From Planococcus sp. PAMC 21323 (GTDB taxonomy: Bacteria > Bacillota > Bacilli > Bacillales_A > Planococcaceae): a stretch of 64,000 nucleotides of DNA. Of the stretch, positions 1 to 8,349 are shown piece after piece. The notes under the pieces were generated by a model, which was not told the DNA's origin, searched no databases, and saw nothing but the letters and a program-made list of their open reading frames with translations. The translations under genes and the position numbers were made by a program. Location of the stretch: the NCBI RefSeq assembly GCF_000785555.1, contig NZ_CP009129.1, positions 2,666,001 through 2,730,000 on the forward strand, given 5' to 3'. Every line of letters starts with the position of its first letter. Within the stretch, counting starts at the first letter, position 1.

Positions 1-111
1 TCTTACTGGCCGCCATTTTTTAAATCAACAGCTATTTTGAGCATCGCATCCTTGCTTCTTGGCTTAGTGTTGGTTTTCCGCAAAAGAAAAAAACGCGATA
101 ATTCGTTATAA
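1..111 (+). CDS. C-terminal end of a membrane protein (partial)
   Basis: Reading frame 1 is open from the left edge to a TAA at 109-111, giving 36 residues. They form one hydrophobic segment (roughly residues 11-26) followed by a strongly basic tail, FRKRKKRDNSL. This is the usual shape of a last transmembrane helix with a cytoplasmic positive tail. The start and most of the gene lie outside the window, so no function can be given. A rho-independent terminator follows directly. Confidence 0.55.
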   Translation, partial: SYWPPFFKSTAILSIASLLLGLVLVFRKRKKRDNSL

Positions 112-118
112 CGCTAAT

Positions 119-170
119 AAAAATGCTCCTACTTTGACTTTCCTAACCAGTCAAAATAGGAGCATTTTAT
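119..170 (+). terminator. Rho-independent terminator
   Basis: A long stem pairs aaaaatgctcctactttgact with agtcaaaataggagcatttt around a 9-nt loop, followed by T-rich sequence. It closes the partial gene at the left edge. Confidence 0.8.
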
Positions 171-304
171 TTAATTTTTATTAGGAAAGATTGACCTTAT
201 CTGGAAATTATCCTCCTACAAAAGAAATGGTTTTAACTAATTGTGTTTATTTTACTGATTTAACGTGTAAGGAAGAATAACACAAGTTTAAGGGAGGAAT
301 TCAG

Positions 305-937
305 ATGAAGCGTTGGTTTTTATTCGTTTTACTATTGACCTTTTTTGTATTTCTAGCAGCTTGCGGAAATGACAACACAGATGAACCCCCTACCGAATCT
401 GATGGGGCAACAGAAACGACCAGTGACGACGGGACAGACAACCAAGAAACCACAGAAAGTGCACCCGCTGGTGGTGACGAAATCGCAATGGTGACGATCG
501 ATTTAATGAACAATGATGGGGATGCAATAGGCACTGCTCAACTAACTGATGAAGAAGATGGCGTGACAGTTGCACTTCAAGCTGAAAACTTAGAGGAAGG
601 TATGCACGGTATACATTTCCACCAAGAAGGCATGTGCGAAACTCCTGATTTTAAATCAGCTGGCGATCATTTTAACCCTGAAAATTCAATGCATGGTTTA
701 GAAAATTCGGATGGTCCACATGCTGGCGACTTACCAAATATTGAAGTAAGTGAAGACGGAACTGTTTCTCAAGAATTTAAAGCTGAAAACGTCACACTTA
801 AAATTGGTGAAGAAAATTCGTTGCTTAAAGAAGGTGGAACTGCTTTAGTGATTCATGCCGGAGAAGATGACCAAAAAACCGATCCTTCCGGTGACTCAGG
901 TGACCGGGTAGCTTGTGGAGTTATTACTACAGAATAA
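305..937 (+). CDS. sodC: Cu/Zn superoxide dismutase lipoprotein
   Basis: A 210-residue SodC-family protein, predicted to dismute superoxide outside the membrane. Residues 1-20 are a lipoprotein signal ending in the lipobox LAAC (Cys20), followed by an acidic, Thr/Ser-rich linker to about residue 58. The SOD barrel keeps every expected ligand: copper His104, His106, His122 and His184; zinc His130, His139 and Asp142; and the disulfide pair Cys111/Cys204 in the ending RVACGVI. Bacillus subtilis YojM, the best known relative, lacks two of the copper ligands, so this copy looks catalytically competent. The start follows a good AGGGAGG site. It appears monocistronic. Confidence 0.9.
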   Translation: MKRWFLFVLLLTFFVFLAACGNDNTDEPPTESDGATETTSDDGTDNQETTESAPAGGDEIAMVTIDLMNNDGDAIGTAQLTDEEDGVTVALQAENLEEGMHGIHFHQEGMCETPDFKSAGDHFNPENSMHGLENSDGPHAGDLPNIEVSEDGTVSQEFKAENVTLKIGEENSLLKEGGTALVIHAGEDDQKTDPSGDSGDRVACGVITTE

Positions 938-950
938 TAAATAGGTTAAA

Positions 951-995
951 AAAACCGATAATTCCTTAGCTGAAGTAGCGATTATCGTTTTCTTT
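951..995 (+). terminator. Possible terminator after sodC
   Basis: aaaccgataat pairs imperfectly with attatcgtttt across a 15-nt loop and runs into T-rich sequence. It is a weak hairpin but in the right place. Confidence 0.4.
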
Positions 996-1088
996 GAATC
1001 CTGTCGTTTAGTTTATCTTTACGATGCTTGGACTATAAAAGATGGGAATAGTTAGATGACCCTTATTAAACTTAGAGGAGATTTTGTA

Positions 1089-1964
1089 ATGACAAACGAT
1101 AAATTTGAAAAAATAGATGCGCAAGTCGATGCACAAGAGCAATCCACACAACCCGGATCAGAAGAACAAATGCAACCGGAACCAATTTATGATGACAAAG
1201 AGTATATCGGTTCCGGCAAGCTTGATGGTAAAGTTGCGCTTATCACAGGTGGAGATAGTGGCATTGGCCGCGCAGTAGCCGTAGCTTATGCGAAAGAAGG
1301 CGCTAATATCGCAATTGCTTATTTAGACGAACACGAAGATGCCGATAAAACTCTCCGAGCTATTGAATCTTACGGAGCTAAAGGAGTTAAATTTGCTACA
1401 GATATTAGCGACGTAGAAAATTGCCATCAGTTGATTGTAGATGTTATTGCTGAATTTGGGCAATTAAATATTTTAGTAAATAATGCTGGCAAACAATTTC
1501 CACAAGAAGATTTTTTAGCCATTAGTCCGGATCAATTGATGGAAACATTCTCTACTAATATTTTTAGTATGTTCTATTTAACTCAAGCTGCTCTTCCCCA
1601 TCTTGAAAAAGGAGACAGCATCATTAACACTTCTTCTGTAACAGCTTATCAAGGTTCACCTGGTTTAATTGATTATTCATCAACTAAAGGAGCAATCACG
1701 AGTTTTACGCGATCTCTGTCTGCTAATCTTGCACATCAAGGTATTCGCGTAAATTCAGTTGCACCTGGGCCTATTTGGACGCCACTAATCCCTTCAACTT
1801 TTGGGGCAGAAAAAGTCGAAAAGCAGGGCCAAGACACGTTGATGGAGCGACGTGGTCAACCTTCCGAATTAGCCCCCGCTTACGTATATTTGGCTTCTAA
1901 AGATTCTACTTATGTTACTGGACAAGCTATACACATTAATGGCGGAGACTTTATAAGTTCTTGA
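1089..1964 (+). CDS. SDR-family oxidoreductase (general-stress type)
   Basis: A 291-residue short-chain dehydrogenase of the YhdF/YghA/GSP39-like group, with a polar N-terminal extension of about 50 residues rich in Gln and Glu. It shows the NAD(P) motif TGGDSGIGR (about residues 55-63), NNAG, the catalytic Ser in INTSS and the YSSTK Tyr/Lys pair. The C-terminus GQAIHINGG is typical. I chose ATG 1089 over the in-frame ATG at 1056 because AGAGGAG lies 8-9 nt before 1089. The substrate is unknown. Relatives are often under SigB, but I see no convincing SigB promoter here. Confidence 0.85.
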   Translation: MTNDKFEKIDAQVDAQEQSTQPGSEEQMQPEPIYDDKEYIGSGKLDGKVALITGGDSGIGRAVAVAYAKEGANIAIAYLDEHEDADKTLRAIESYGAKGVKFATDISDVENCHQLIVDVIAEFGQLNILVNNAGKQFPQEDFLAISPDQLMETFSTNIFSMFYLTQAALPHLEKGDSIINTSSVTAYQGSPGLIDYSSTKGAITSFTRSLSANLAHQGIRVNSVAPGPIWTPLIPSTFGAEKVEKQGQDTLMERRGQPSELAPAYVYLASKDSTYVTGQAIHINGGDFISS

Positions 1965-1965
1965 A

Positions 1966-2004
1966 AACAAGACAGACTCGGCAAATGCCGAGTCTGTCTT
2001 GTTT
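1966..2004. terminator. Bidirectional terminator
   Basis: Near-perfect hairpin aacaagacagactcggca / tgccgagtctgtcttgtt with A-rich sequence on one side and T-rich on the other. It lies between two convergent genes (SDR and LOV-STAS) and can serve both. Confidence 0.85.
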
Positions 2005-2006
2005 AT

Positions 2007-2816
2007 TTATCTTATGCTCTTTTTGCTCTTTTCTTCTTTGTCAATAAAGTTCAATGCTTTTTCAATTGTTGAAAATGTAACTAAGTTCTCATCACGACTC
2101 AAATCATTCGAAAATTGTTGTGCTGCAGCTACGGTTATACCTGTTATATAAAGTTTGCTTCCCATAATTCGAAGTGCGTCGTAAATTTGTTTAAACCAAT
2201 AAAGGGGTGATTCTTCATTCCAAGATAACCCGGTAATATCGATAATGACATATTCGATGCGATTTTCTTGAACGTATTCACATATCTTCACTTTCAGCGT
2301 TTCAAAGCGATGAAAGTTCATCGTCCCGACAAGCGCAACCGTCGCCACATTTTCTTGTACAGATAAGATTGGCAACATTAACTTTTCAATTTCGTTTTCA
2401 TTGGCCATAATTGCTTCTTGCTGCGAACGCTCAAGAGTAATATCTGTTTGAGTTCCGATAAAATACAGCTTATCTTCAATGTAAATTGGCTCAATGGCAA
2501 GACGGTTCCAAAATGGCGAACCATCTTTACGATAATTCCGCAATGTCACAACTACTTTCTCTTTGTTGGCAATGGCTTTCCTGATTTTATCGACGTCTTC
2601 TTTTGCTGTATCTGGGCCTTGAAGAAAGCGACAATTATTTCCAATCATCTCTTCTTTTGTATAGCCAGACATTTCAATAAGAGTTTTATTTGTATAAATA
2701 ATCGGATTGTCTGGTTGCGACGGATCTGTCACAATTGTTCCGACTTTACTGCCGTCTAACATCGCTTCGAGCAAAGTTACTTGTACCTCATGATTTAACT
2801 CTTTCAAGCAGTCCAC
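2007..2816 (-). CDS. ytvA: Blue-light photoreceptor, LOV-STAS (YtvA/PfyP-like)
   Basis: A 269-residue protein, near the 261 residues of B. subtilis YtvA. Residues about 15-130 form a LOV-type PAS domain with the flavin signature GNNCRFLQG. Cys62 is at the same position as the FMN-adduct cysteine of YtvA. A helical linker (about 130-150) leads to a STAS domain to about 255. YtvA relatives join the stressosome and activate the SigB general stress response in blue light, which fits neighbours that look stress-related, including a SigB-type promoter next door. The start follows GAGGTGG. Confidence 0.9.
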   Translation of the reverse strand: MDCLKELNHEVQVTLLEAMLDGSKVGTIVTDPSQPDNPIIYTNKTLIEMSGYTKEEMIGNNCRFLQGPDTAKEDVDKIRKAIANKEKVVVTLRNYRKDGSPFWNRLAIEPIYIEDKLYFIGTQTDITLERSQQEAIMANENEIEKLMLPILSVQENVATVALVGTMNFHRFETLKVKICEYVQENRIEYVIIDITGLSWNEESPLYWFKQIYDALRIMGSKLYITGITVAAAQQFSNDLSRDENLVTFSTIEKALNFIDKEEKSKKSIR

Positions 2817-2888
2817 CTCATCTTTCGTTTCATAAAATTAATCCTAGCATAACCGAGAAGCGAAATCCAAAGACTCCTCTACTTAAAC

Positions 2889-2913
2889 GTTTCAGGATCT
2901 TTTCTCAGGGTAA
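2889..2913 (+). promoter_or_regulatory. SigB-type promoter
   Basis: GTTTCA and GGGTAA are separated by 13 nt, close to the Bacillus SigB consensus (GTTTAA, 12-15 nt, GGGTAT/A). The site ends 37 nt before the ATG of the DJ-1/PfpI gene. Confidence 0.65.
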
Positions 2914-2950
2914 ATAAAGAACAAGTATTTTCAAACAGGAGGAAGATATA

Positions 2951-3655
2951 ATGGCAAAAGTCTTAGCAGTATTATCAAGTGGCTACATAAATGAAGAACA
3001 TAATTACGTGACTGGTTGGTGGGCAGAAGAGCTTTTTGCACCTGCACTCGAATTAGAAAAAGAGGGACATATGGTGGAACTGGCTTCTATTGATGGGGGG
3101 AAACCGATTGTTGATCCTATCAGTATTAGTGCTGAGTATGATCCGGAAGGCATATACAAAAAACAATATGAATCAGGTATTGCAGATAAAACAATGCCGA
3201 TTGTTAATGTTAGAGCTAGTGATTACGATGCGATTATGATTGTTGGTGGGCATGGAGCCATGTTTGATTTAGCACATAACGAAGATTTGCATGCTGTGAT
3301 TAATGTAGTTTACGAAACAGGGGGCATTGTTTCTGCTGTTTGTCACGGACCTGCACCACTTGTTTATACAAAAACAAAAGAAGGACGTAGTTTGTTAGAA
3401 GGCTTAAAAGTAACTGGCTATCCTAATAACAAGGAACCAAAAGAAGTTGTCGAGTTATTGCCTTTTAGTTTAGAAGACGAATTAAATAAAATCGGAATTT
3501 ATCACCAAGAAAAAGATCATGATGCCTATGTTGTTTGGGGTAGTAAGCAAGTTCTGACAGGACGAGACCCGCAATCTTCTGAGTTATTCGGTAGAGAACT
3601 AGCTCAAAAACTAACTAAACGCACACTTCAATCAGAAGAAAAATTCACTAAATGA
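2951..3655 (+). CDS. DJ-1/PfpI-family protein (HchA/YDR533C-like)
   Basis: A 234-residue type-1 glutamine-amidotransferase-fold protein. The nucleophile elbow is AVCHGPAPL with Cys131. GGHGAMFDL (about 99-107) and the N-terminal AVLSSGY fit the HchA/Hsp31 glyoxalase III and chaperone branch. Such proteins detoxify methylglyoxal or repair glycated molecules, but the exact activity here is inference. The ribosome site CAGGAGG is strong, and a SigB-type promoter lies just upstream. The small membrane gene at 3704 follows in 48 nt with no terminator between, so the two are probably co-transcribed. Confidence 0.85.
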   Translation: MAKVLAVLSSGYINEEHNYVTGWWAEELFAPALELEKEGHMVELASIDGGKPIVDPISISAEYDPEGIYKKQYESGIADKTMPIVNVRASDYDAIMIVGGHGAMFDLAHNEDLHAVINVVYETGGIVSAVCHGPAPLVYTKTKEGRSLLEGLKVTGYPNNKEPKEVVELLPFSLEDELNKIGIYHQEKDHDAYVVWGSKQVLTGRDPQSSELFGRELAQKLTKRTLQSEEKFTK

Positions 3656-3703
3656 CCAATACCCTAAAGTAAAGCATAGTACTGAATTCGAGGAGGAACT
3701 TAT

Positions 3704-3919
3704 ATGAACAAAAATAACAACGAAGATCATGAAGAAGAGTATATGGAAGCAACAAAAGCAGAAGCCGAACAACGTCCGTCCGACGAGAAAGAAGGCCTTC
3801 AAGAGCCCCGCGTGACCGGTTATAAACCTTTACAACTTGGTATGATTATTTTTGTAGTTATTGTTCTTGTTATTGTCGGCTTTGGATTTGGTACTGATTG
3901 GTTCGGAATTTTAGACTGA
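3704..3919 (+). CDS. Small single-pass membrane protein, unknown
   Basis: 71 residues. The first half is very polar and acidic (Asn, Glu and Asp rich), followed by one hydrophobic helix at about residues 46-64 and a short C-terminus. I do not recognise the family. It has a strong AGGAGG site and ends at a clean terminator, so it is likely a real gene. It sits behind the SigB-type promoter of the DJ-1 gene and may be a stress-induced membrane peptide (inference). Confidence 0.7.
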   Translation: MNKNNNEDHEEEYMEATKAEAEQRPSDEKEGLQEPRVTGYKPLQLGMIIFVVIVLVIVGFGFGTDWFGILD

Positions 3920-3944
3920 TTATATTATGACGTATACTCATTAT

Positions 3945-3977
3945 AAAAAGGCTTTCCGACATACGGAAAGCCTTTTT
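3945..3977. terminator. Rho-independent terminator
   Basis: aaaaaggctttccg / cggaaagccttttt around a 5-nt loop. A-tract and T-tract on either side make it usable in both directions, between the small membrane gene and htrA. Confidence 0.9.
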
Positions 3978-3982
3978 ATATG

Positions 3983-5176
3983 TTAATTATTTTCGGTTAA
4001 TGTTAGTTCGAAATTCTGAAGCTCACCATTTCTATAAGCCTTCACTTTTAATACGTCTCCGACTTTGGTTTCATTATACAAATACTGTCGAAGTTCTAAA
4101 ACGGAATTTACCGGTTCGCCGTCTAGCTCGACGATAACATCATACGCTTCCATCCCAGCAGAGGCAGCTCCTGAGTCATCGGCTACTGATTGAATCACGA
4201 TGCCTCCCTCAATATCTGTAGGCAAGTTTAATTCCCCGCTGCGATATTGTGCTGGAACTTCAGCTAAATCTATTATCGCAACTCCCATCGATGGGCGGTG
4301 TACAGCTCCCTCAGCTTCTAAATCTGATATAACTGGAATCGCAGTATTGATCGGAATCGCTAGGCCAATTCCTTCTACAGCATCTTGCGAAATTTTCATC
4401 GAATTTATCCCAATCAATTGTCCTTTTGCGTTGATCAACGCGCCGCCGCTATTTCCGGGGCTAATCGCTGCATCGGTTTGAAGAACTTCTGACTGCCAGT
4501 CTTCTACCCCATCTTGGTTAATATCAAGTGGCACTAAACGTTCGGTTCCTGAAATCACGCCTGTTGTGACAGATCCTGAAAATTGCAGACCTAATGGATT
4601 TCCGATTGCAATAACGGGTTCACCTGCTTGTAGGACTGATGAATCTCCAAATTCCGCAACTGTCTCTATACTTTCTCCAGGGACTTTCAACACAGCAAGG
4701 TCCGTCCAAATATCCGTTCCAAGCACTTCTGCATCAAGTTCGGTGCCATCTGCCAGTGTGACCATCACATCTTGTGCACCTTCTACTACATGATTATTGG
4801 TGACAATATACGCAATATCCCCATCTTTTTTATAAATAACGCCCGATCCTACACCCGCTTCTTGAGACTCTTTTTGCTCGCCTGTTTGTGAAGCAAACGG
4901 ATTTTGCTGCGCAACTTGTAAATTAGAAACACCCACCACAGCACTAGAAGTTTCTTCTACAATTTGAGTGACATCTGAAGTAACCACTGTTGATGTTGTT
5001 TGCAATCCACTAACCGCTTGGTTTGTTGAAGTTGTCGCAGACTCTTCAACTTCCCCATCCGTCACACTTGGTAAAATAACACCTACTAATAACGCCCCAG
5101 CAATCAACCCTGTAAAACTTGATGCAAAGTAACCTTTTTTATTTGTTTTAGATTCTGAAGAATTATAATAGCCCAT
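3983..5176 (-). CDS. htrA: HtrA-like membrane serine protease
   Basis: A 397-residue quality-control protease acting at the outer face of the membrane. One transmembrane segment at about 18-36 is followed by a Ser/Thr-rich linker. The trypsin-like domain has the triad His129 (TNNHV), Asp159 (TDLAV) and Ser243 (GNSGG). A C-terminal PDZ domain covers about 290-390. It lies 13 nt after the PrsA-like foldase gene and is probably co-transcribed with it. A two-component system precedes both, so the arrangement resembles the CssRS-htrA secretion-stress response of B. subtilis. Confidence 0.92.
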   Translation of the reverse strand: MGYYNSSESKTNKKGYFASSFTGLIAGALLVGVILPSVTDGEVEESATTSTNQAVSGLQTTSTVVTSDVTQIVEETSSAVVGVSNLQVAQQNPFASQTGEQKESQEAGVGSGVIYKKDGDIAYIVTNNHVVEGAQDVMVTLADGTELDAEVLGTDIWTDLAVLKVPGESIETVAEFGDSSVLQAGEPVIAIGNPLGLQFSGSVTTGVISGTERLVPLDINQDGVEDWQSEVLQTDAAISPGNSGGALINAKGQLIGINSMKISQDAVEGIGLAIPINTAIPVISDLEAEGAVHRPSMGVAIIDLAEVPAQYRSGELNLPTDIEGGIVIQSVADDSGAASAGMEAYDVIVELDGEPVNSVLELRQYLYNETKVGDVLKVKAYRNGELQNFELTLTENN

Positions 5177-5189
5177 CTTTACGTCCTCC

Positions 5190-6056
5190 TTACTCTGTTA
5201 ATTTATTTACAATATTATATGACTCTATTTTTTCTGCTAACCATTCCGCGTATTTTGTGTTTAATGCTTCATCAAATAATATTTCTTTTATTTGTTCTTT
5301 GCTATCTTCTAAAGTCGCTTCTTTTGCTTCTGTTTTACTAGTTACTTGAATAATATGAAAACCGTAATCTGTTTCCACAGGTTCACTTATTTCATCTACT
5401 TCCATACTAAAAGCAGCTTCCTCAAATTCAGGCGCCATTTCACCAGCTCCAAATTCACCTAATGCTCCGCCATTTTCAGCGTTGCTTTCATCTATTGAAT
5501 ATTCAGCTGCGAGTTCAGAAAAATCACTTCCATCATCTAATTTCGCTTTTACTTCGTCTGCCTCTGCTTGAGTTTCTACTAAGATGTGATTCGCTTCTAC
5601 TTTTGAACTTTGTTCGAACGCTTCTTTATTTTCTTCAAAATAAGTACTCATTTGCTCATCGGTTATCTCGATATCTGGACCAATGATCTTTTCAACCTTC
5701 AAGTAGATTTTCATTTCCTCTTCCAAATCTGCTGTCGACATCCCGCTCGAGGCAAGCGCTTCTTCAAGTCCTTCTGCCCCGCCGTATTGTTCTTCATAAA
5801 CCGCCATTTCCGCATCAATTTCTTCTTGCGTTACTTCGACCTTAGCTTTTTCTGCTTCTTGATCTACCACTTCATTGGAAATCATTACATCAAGTGTCGC
5901 CGCTCCTGAAGTAGCTACTAACTTTTCATATAATGCATCTTTTGTTATTTCCCGGTCTCCTACTTTTGCGACAGTTTCGTCACCATTAAACGCAGCTAGT
6001 ATAAAAATAGCAGTTGCTGCTAATACCCCAATCGAAATATAAATCATTTTTTTCAT
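5190..6056 (-). CDS. prsA: PrsA-like parvulin foldase without lipobox
   Basis: A 288-residue peptidyl-prolyl isomerase of the PrsA/SurA family, helping exported proteins fold. It has an N-terminal hydrophobic segment (about 4-22), a SurA-like helical part and a parvulin domain at about 150-245 (ANHILVET, GALGEFGAG, GFHIIQV). PrsA is normally a lipoprotein with a Cys in the lipobox. Here the position reads ILAAFNG, with Phe instead of Cys, so the protein should stay anchored by its uncleaved helix or be processed differently. It is shadowed upstream by a terminator, so it has its own promoter, and it runs into htrA. Confidence 0.88.
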   Translation of the reverse strand: MKKMIYISIGVLAATAIFILAAFNGDETVAKVGDREITKDALYEKLVATSGAATLDVMISNEVVDQEAEKAKVEVTQEEIDAEMAVYEEQYGGAEGLEEALASSGMSTADLEEEMKIYLKVEKIIGPDIEITDEQMSTYFEENKEAFEQSSKVEANHILVETQAEADEVKAKLDDGSDFSELAAEYSIDESNAENGGALGEFGAGEMAPEFEEAAFSMEVDEISEPVETDYGFHIIQVTSKTEAKEATLEDSKEQIKEILFDEALNTKYAEWLAEKIESYNIVNKLTE

Positions 6057-6150
6057 TTTTACTTCCTCTTTTCCTATTCATTATTACTAGCTTAACAAGC
6101 AAATATGAATAAACTATGACTAGAGTTTTAACAAAGAAAGGTTTTTCAAT

Positions 6151-6190
6151 AAAAAATGAGCTAAAGGATATTCCCTCTAGCTCATTTTTT
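6151..6190 (-). terminator. Terminator between sensor kinase and prsA
   Basis: aaaaaatgagcta / tagctcatttttt with a 14-nt loop and a T-tract on the minus strand. It overlaps the stop codon of the sensor kinase gene and separates its transcript from prsA-htrA. Confidence 0.8.
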
Positions 6191-7585
6191 ATGTGGCAAT
6201 TGAATAATGAATTTCGTTCCTTGCCCTTTTTTGCTTTCAACCTGTATTTCTCCATCATGAAGCGTAACCAATTGCTTGACAATGGATAAACCGAGTCCGA
6301 ATTGACCACTTCCACGCGACAAGTCTGCTTTATAAAAACGGCGCCATACCAGATCAATTTCCTTTACATCAATTCCTGCTCCGTTATCTTCTACCGTTAT
6401 CATCATCTTCTCTGCTTCAGTAACAGTCGAGATCGTAATGATGCCATTCTCAGTAAACTGAATCGCATTCTTAACAATATTCATCAGAATTTGAATCAAG
6501 CGATCCATATCTCCATAAATAACATCTCCTGGATTCGTATGGAGCACAATTTGATTGCCTTTTTCTTTTGCTTGCAAGTAAAGCTGTTCTTGAATAATCT
6601 CTAAAAGTTCATCCGCTTCAATTTCTTCTTTCGTTAAAGTAACTTGATTAGATCTGATTTTTTCATAATCTAAGTTTTCATTTACTAGTCGCATCAAACG
6701 CTTTGTTTCTTCACTTGCTAAACGAATGCCTTTTTCTCGTTGTCCTTCTTCAATCATATTATTAAGCAAACCTTCCATAATTCCCGCGATGGTCGTCAAG
6801 GGAGTTCGCATTTCATGTGAAACATCCGCCATAAATTGCCGTCTTCGGTTTTCAAGTCTATCGATTTCTTCATTAGACTGCTGAAGCTTGGCTGCCATTT
6901 TATTAAAGTCATGGGCCAAGTCACCAAATTCATCGAAATTCGACTCTGGTAAATTCACATCGTAATGACCTTTACTAATCATAGAGGTTGCTTTTCGCAT
7001 ACGTTCAATTCGACTAACATGCATTTTAGATAAACCTAAACTCAAGAGTAATGCGATCGCTAACGCAATCAAAACCGCCGTGACTAAAGTTTTATTTAAC
7101 TCGGCAATCATTTCGCTAACACCGCTAATTGGAGAAGCCAGTAAAACACCTCCAGCCAATTGTCCATTTTCAAAATAGGGCATCGCCACAAATGTAACAG
7201 TCAATTCAAATCGTTCGACGTCTCGGTTAACAGTCAATGTTTCTCCTTGTTCAATGACATTCCATTCTTCTGGAGTCAACTCTACAGGTGGGAAAGAGCC
7301 CGATACTGGATACAAAATGCGACTTTGCTGATCAAAAACGATAAAACTGATATTCTGCGCTTTTAAAATTGAAACGTAAGCTTGTAGATTTGTCCCGGGA
7401 CGTGCTTGTTCAAGTTCTTCGATTATTTGCTCACCGTATTTTTCTAGTTCTTCTGCCTTTTCAGCATAAGCAAAGTCGTCCACAAAGCGAACAAATAAAA
7501 TACTTAAAAATAGAAAAGCAATTAGTAAAATACTCATATGGCTAGCGATTAGCTGATAAAAGTACTTAATCCGCGTGTTCTTCAA
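6182..7585 (-). CDS. Sensor histidine kinase of the secretion-stress locus
   Basis: A 467-residue kinase. Two transmembrane helices (about 15-35 and 163-185) enclose an extracytoplasmic sensor domain of about 125 residues. HAMP, HisKA and HATPase domains follow. The phospho-acceptor is His257 in DVSHEMRTPL, and the ATP domain shows NAIQF, DNGAGI and GLGLSIV. I place the start at TTG 7585, behind GGGGAG and inside the end of the regulator gene, which gives translational coupling; an ATG at 7633 is also open. Position before prsA-htrA suggests it senses misfolded exported protein, like CssS. The match to CssS itself is not certain. Confidence 0.85.
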   Translation of the reverse strand: MKNTRIKYFYQLIASHMSILLIAFLFLSILFVRFVDDFAYAEKAEELEKYGEQIIEELEQARPGTNLQAYVSILKAQNISFIVFDQQSRILYPVSGSFPPVELTPEEWNVIEQGETLTVNRDVERFELTVTFVAMPYFENGQLAGGVLLASPISGVSEMIAELNKTLVTAVLIALAIALLLSLGLSKMHVSRIERMRKATSMISKGHYDVNLPESNFDEFGDLAHDFNKMAAKLQQSNEEIDRLENRRRQFMADVSHEMRTPLTTIAGIMEGLLNNMIEEGQREKGIRLASEETKRLMRLVNENLDYEKIRSNQVTLTKEEIEADELLEIIQEQLYLQAKEKGNQIVLHTNPGDVIYGDMDRLIQILMNIVKNAIQFTENGIITISTVTEAEKMMITVEDNGAGIDVKEIDLVWRRFYKADLSRGSGQFGLGLSIVKQLVTLHDGEIQVESKKGQGTKFIIQLPHKK

Positions 7586-8246
7586 ATTTATAGCCAACTC
7601 CCCATACTGTATGGAACAGCTTATCTCCGCCATTTATTTTTTTGCGCAATCGTTTTATGTGAACATCTACCGTTCGTTCATCACCATAAAATTGATAACC
7701 CCATACTTGTTCTAGTAATTGTTCTCGGCTGAATACTTGCTTTGGGTGTTGCAGAAAAAATACTAACAAATCGAATTCCTTTGGGGTTAAGCTAACCACT
7801 TCTTGTCCATCCTTCAAAATATCACGTGTTTCTTTATTCACAGTAAAATGAACGGTTTGAATTAAGTCAGACACAGGTTCCGCTTTTTGAACTCTTCTCG
7901 TTACAGCTTTTATACGTGCCATCAATGTTAATGGACTAAATGGCTTTGTCACGTAGTCGTCTGCACCCATTTCAAAGCCAATCACTTGATCAGATTCACT
8001 ATCTTTTGCTGTTAACATGATAATTGGTACAGCATTTCCTTCTTCTCGTATTTTGCGACATAACGCAATGCCGTCCATTCCTGGAAGCATCCAGTCCAGA
8101 ATCAGTAAATCGTGACCGCCTTCTTTATATTTCCGGTAACCTTCCAGCCCATCTGCTGCAAAATCTCCGTTTATTCCTTCTTTTGAAAAAAACAGCTCCA
8201 ACATGGAACTGACACTCGGATTGTCTTCTACGACCAATATTCTCAT
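7566..8246 (-). CDS. OmpR/PhoB-family response regulator
   Basis: A 226-residue regulator. The receiver domain has the acidic pair Glu7/Asp8, phospho-Asp51 (ILDWML) and MLTAKD. A winged-helix DNA-binding domain occupies about 130-222 (VVSLTPKEFDLL, DERTVDVHIKRLR, VWGVGYKFE). The start follows GGAGGTG. Its end overlaps the kinase start. The likely targets are the prsA and htrA genes downstream, by analogy with CssR (inference). Confidence 0.9.
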   Translation of the reverse strand: MRILVVEDNPSVSSMLELFFSKEGINGDFAADGLEGYRKYKEGGHDLLILDWMLPGMDGIALCRKIREEGNAVPIIMLTAKDSESDQVIGFEMGADDYVTKPFSPLTLMARIKAVTRRVQKAEPVSDLIQTVHFTVNKETRDILKDGQEVVSLTPKEFDLLVFFLQHPKQVFSREQLLEQVWGYQFYGDERTVDVHIKRLRKKINGGDKLFHTVWGVGYKFEEHAD

Positions 8247-8312
8247 CCCGCACCTCCGGCTATCTTTCTCTTAAAGTTAAATGACAAATCCAAAAGACGC
8301 AAGAAAATTGAA

Positions 8313-8340
8313 AGCCACTCTTCTAAAAAGAAGAGCGGCT
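8313..8340 (-). terminator. Terminator after the GTPase gene
   Basis: agccactcttct / agaagagcggct (one G-T pair in RNA) over a 4-nt loop. On the minus strand it is followed by a T-rich run. Confidence 0.6.
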
Positions 8341-8349
8341 AGACAGTCT

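Noticed and set aside
1056-1088. Upstream in-frame ATG of the SDR gene
   Set aside because: It has no ribosome site, and a good AGAGGAG lies before the ATG at 1089.
5986-6357. Minus-strand open frame spanning the prsA start and the kinase end
   Set aside because: It overlaps two clear genes in another frame, and has no ribosome site or family features.
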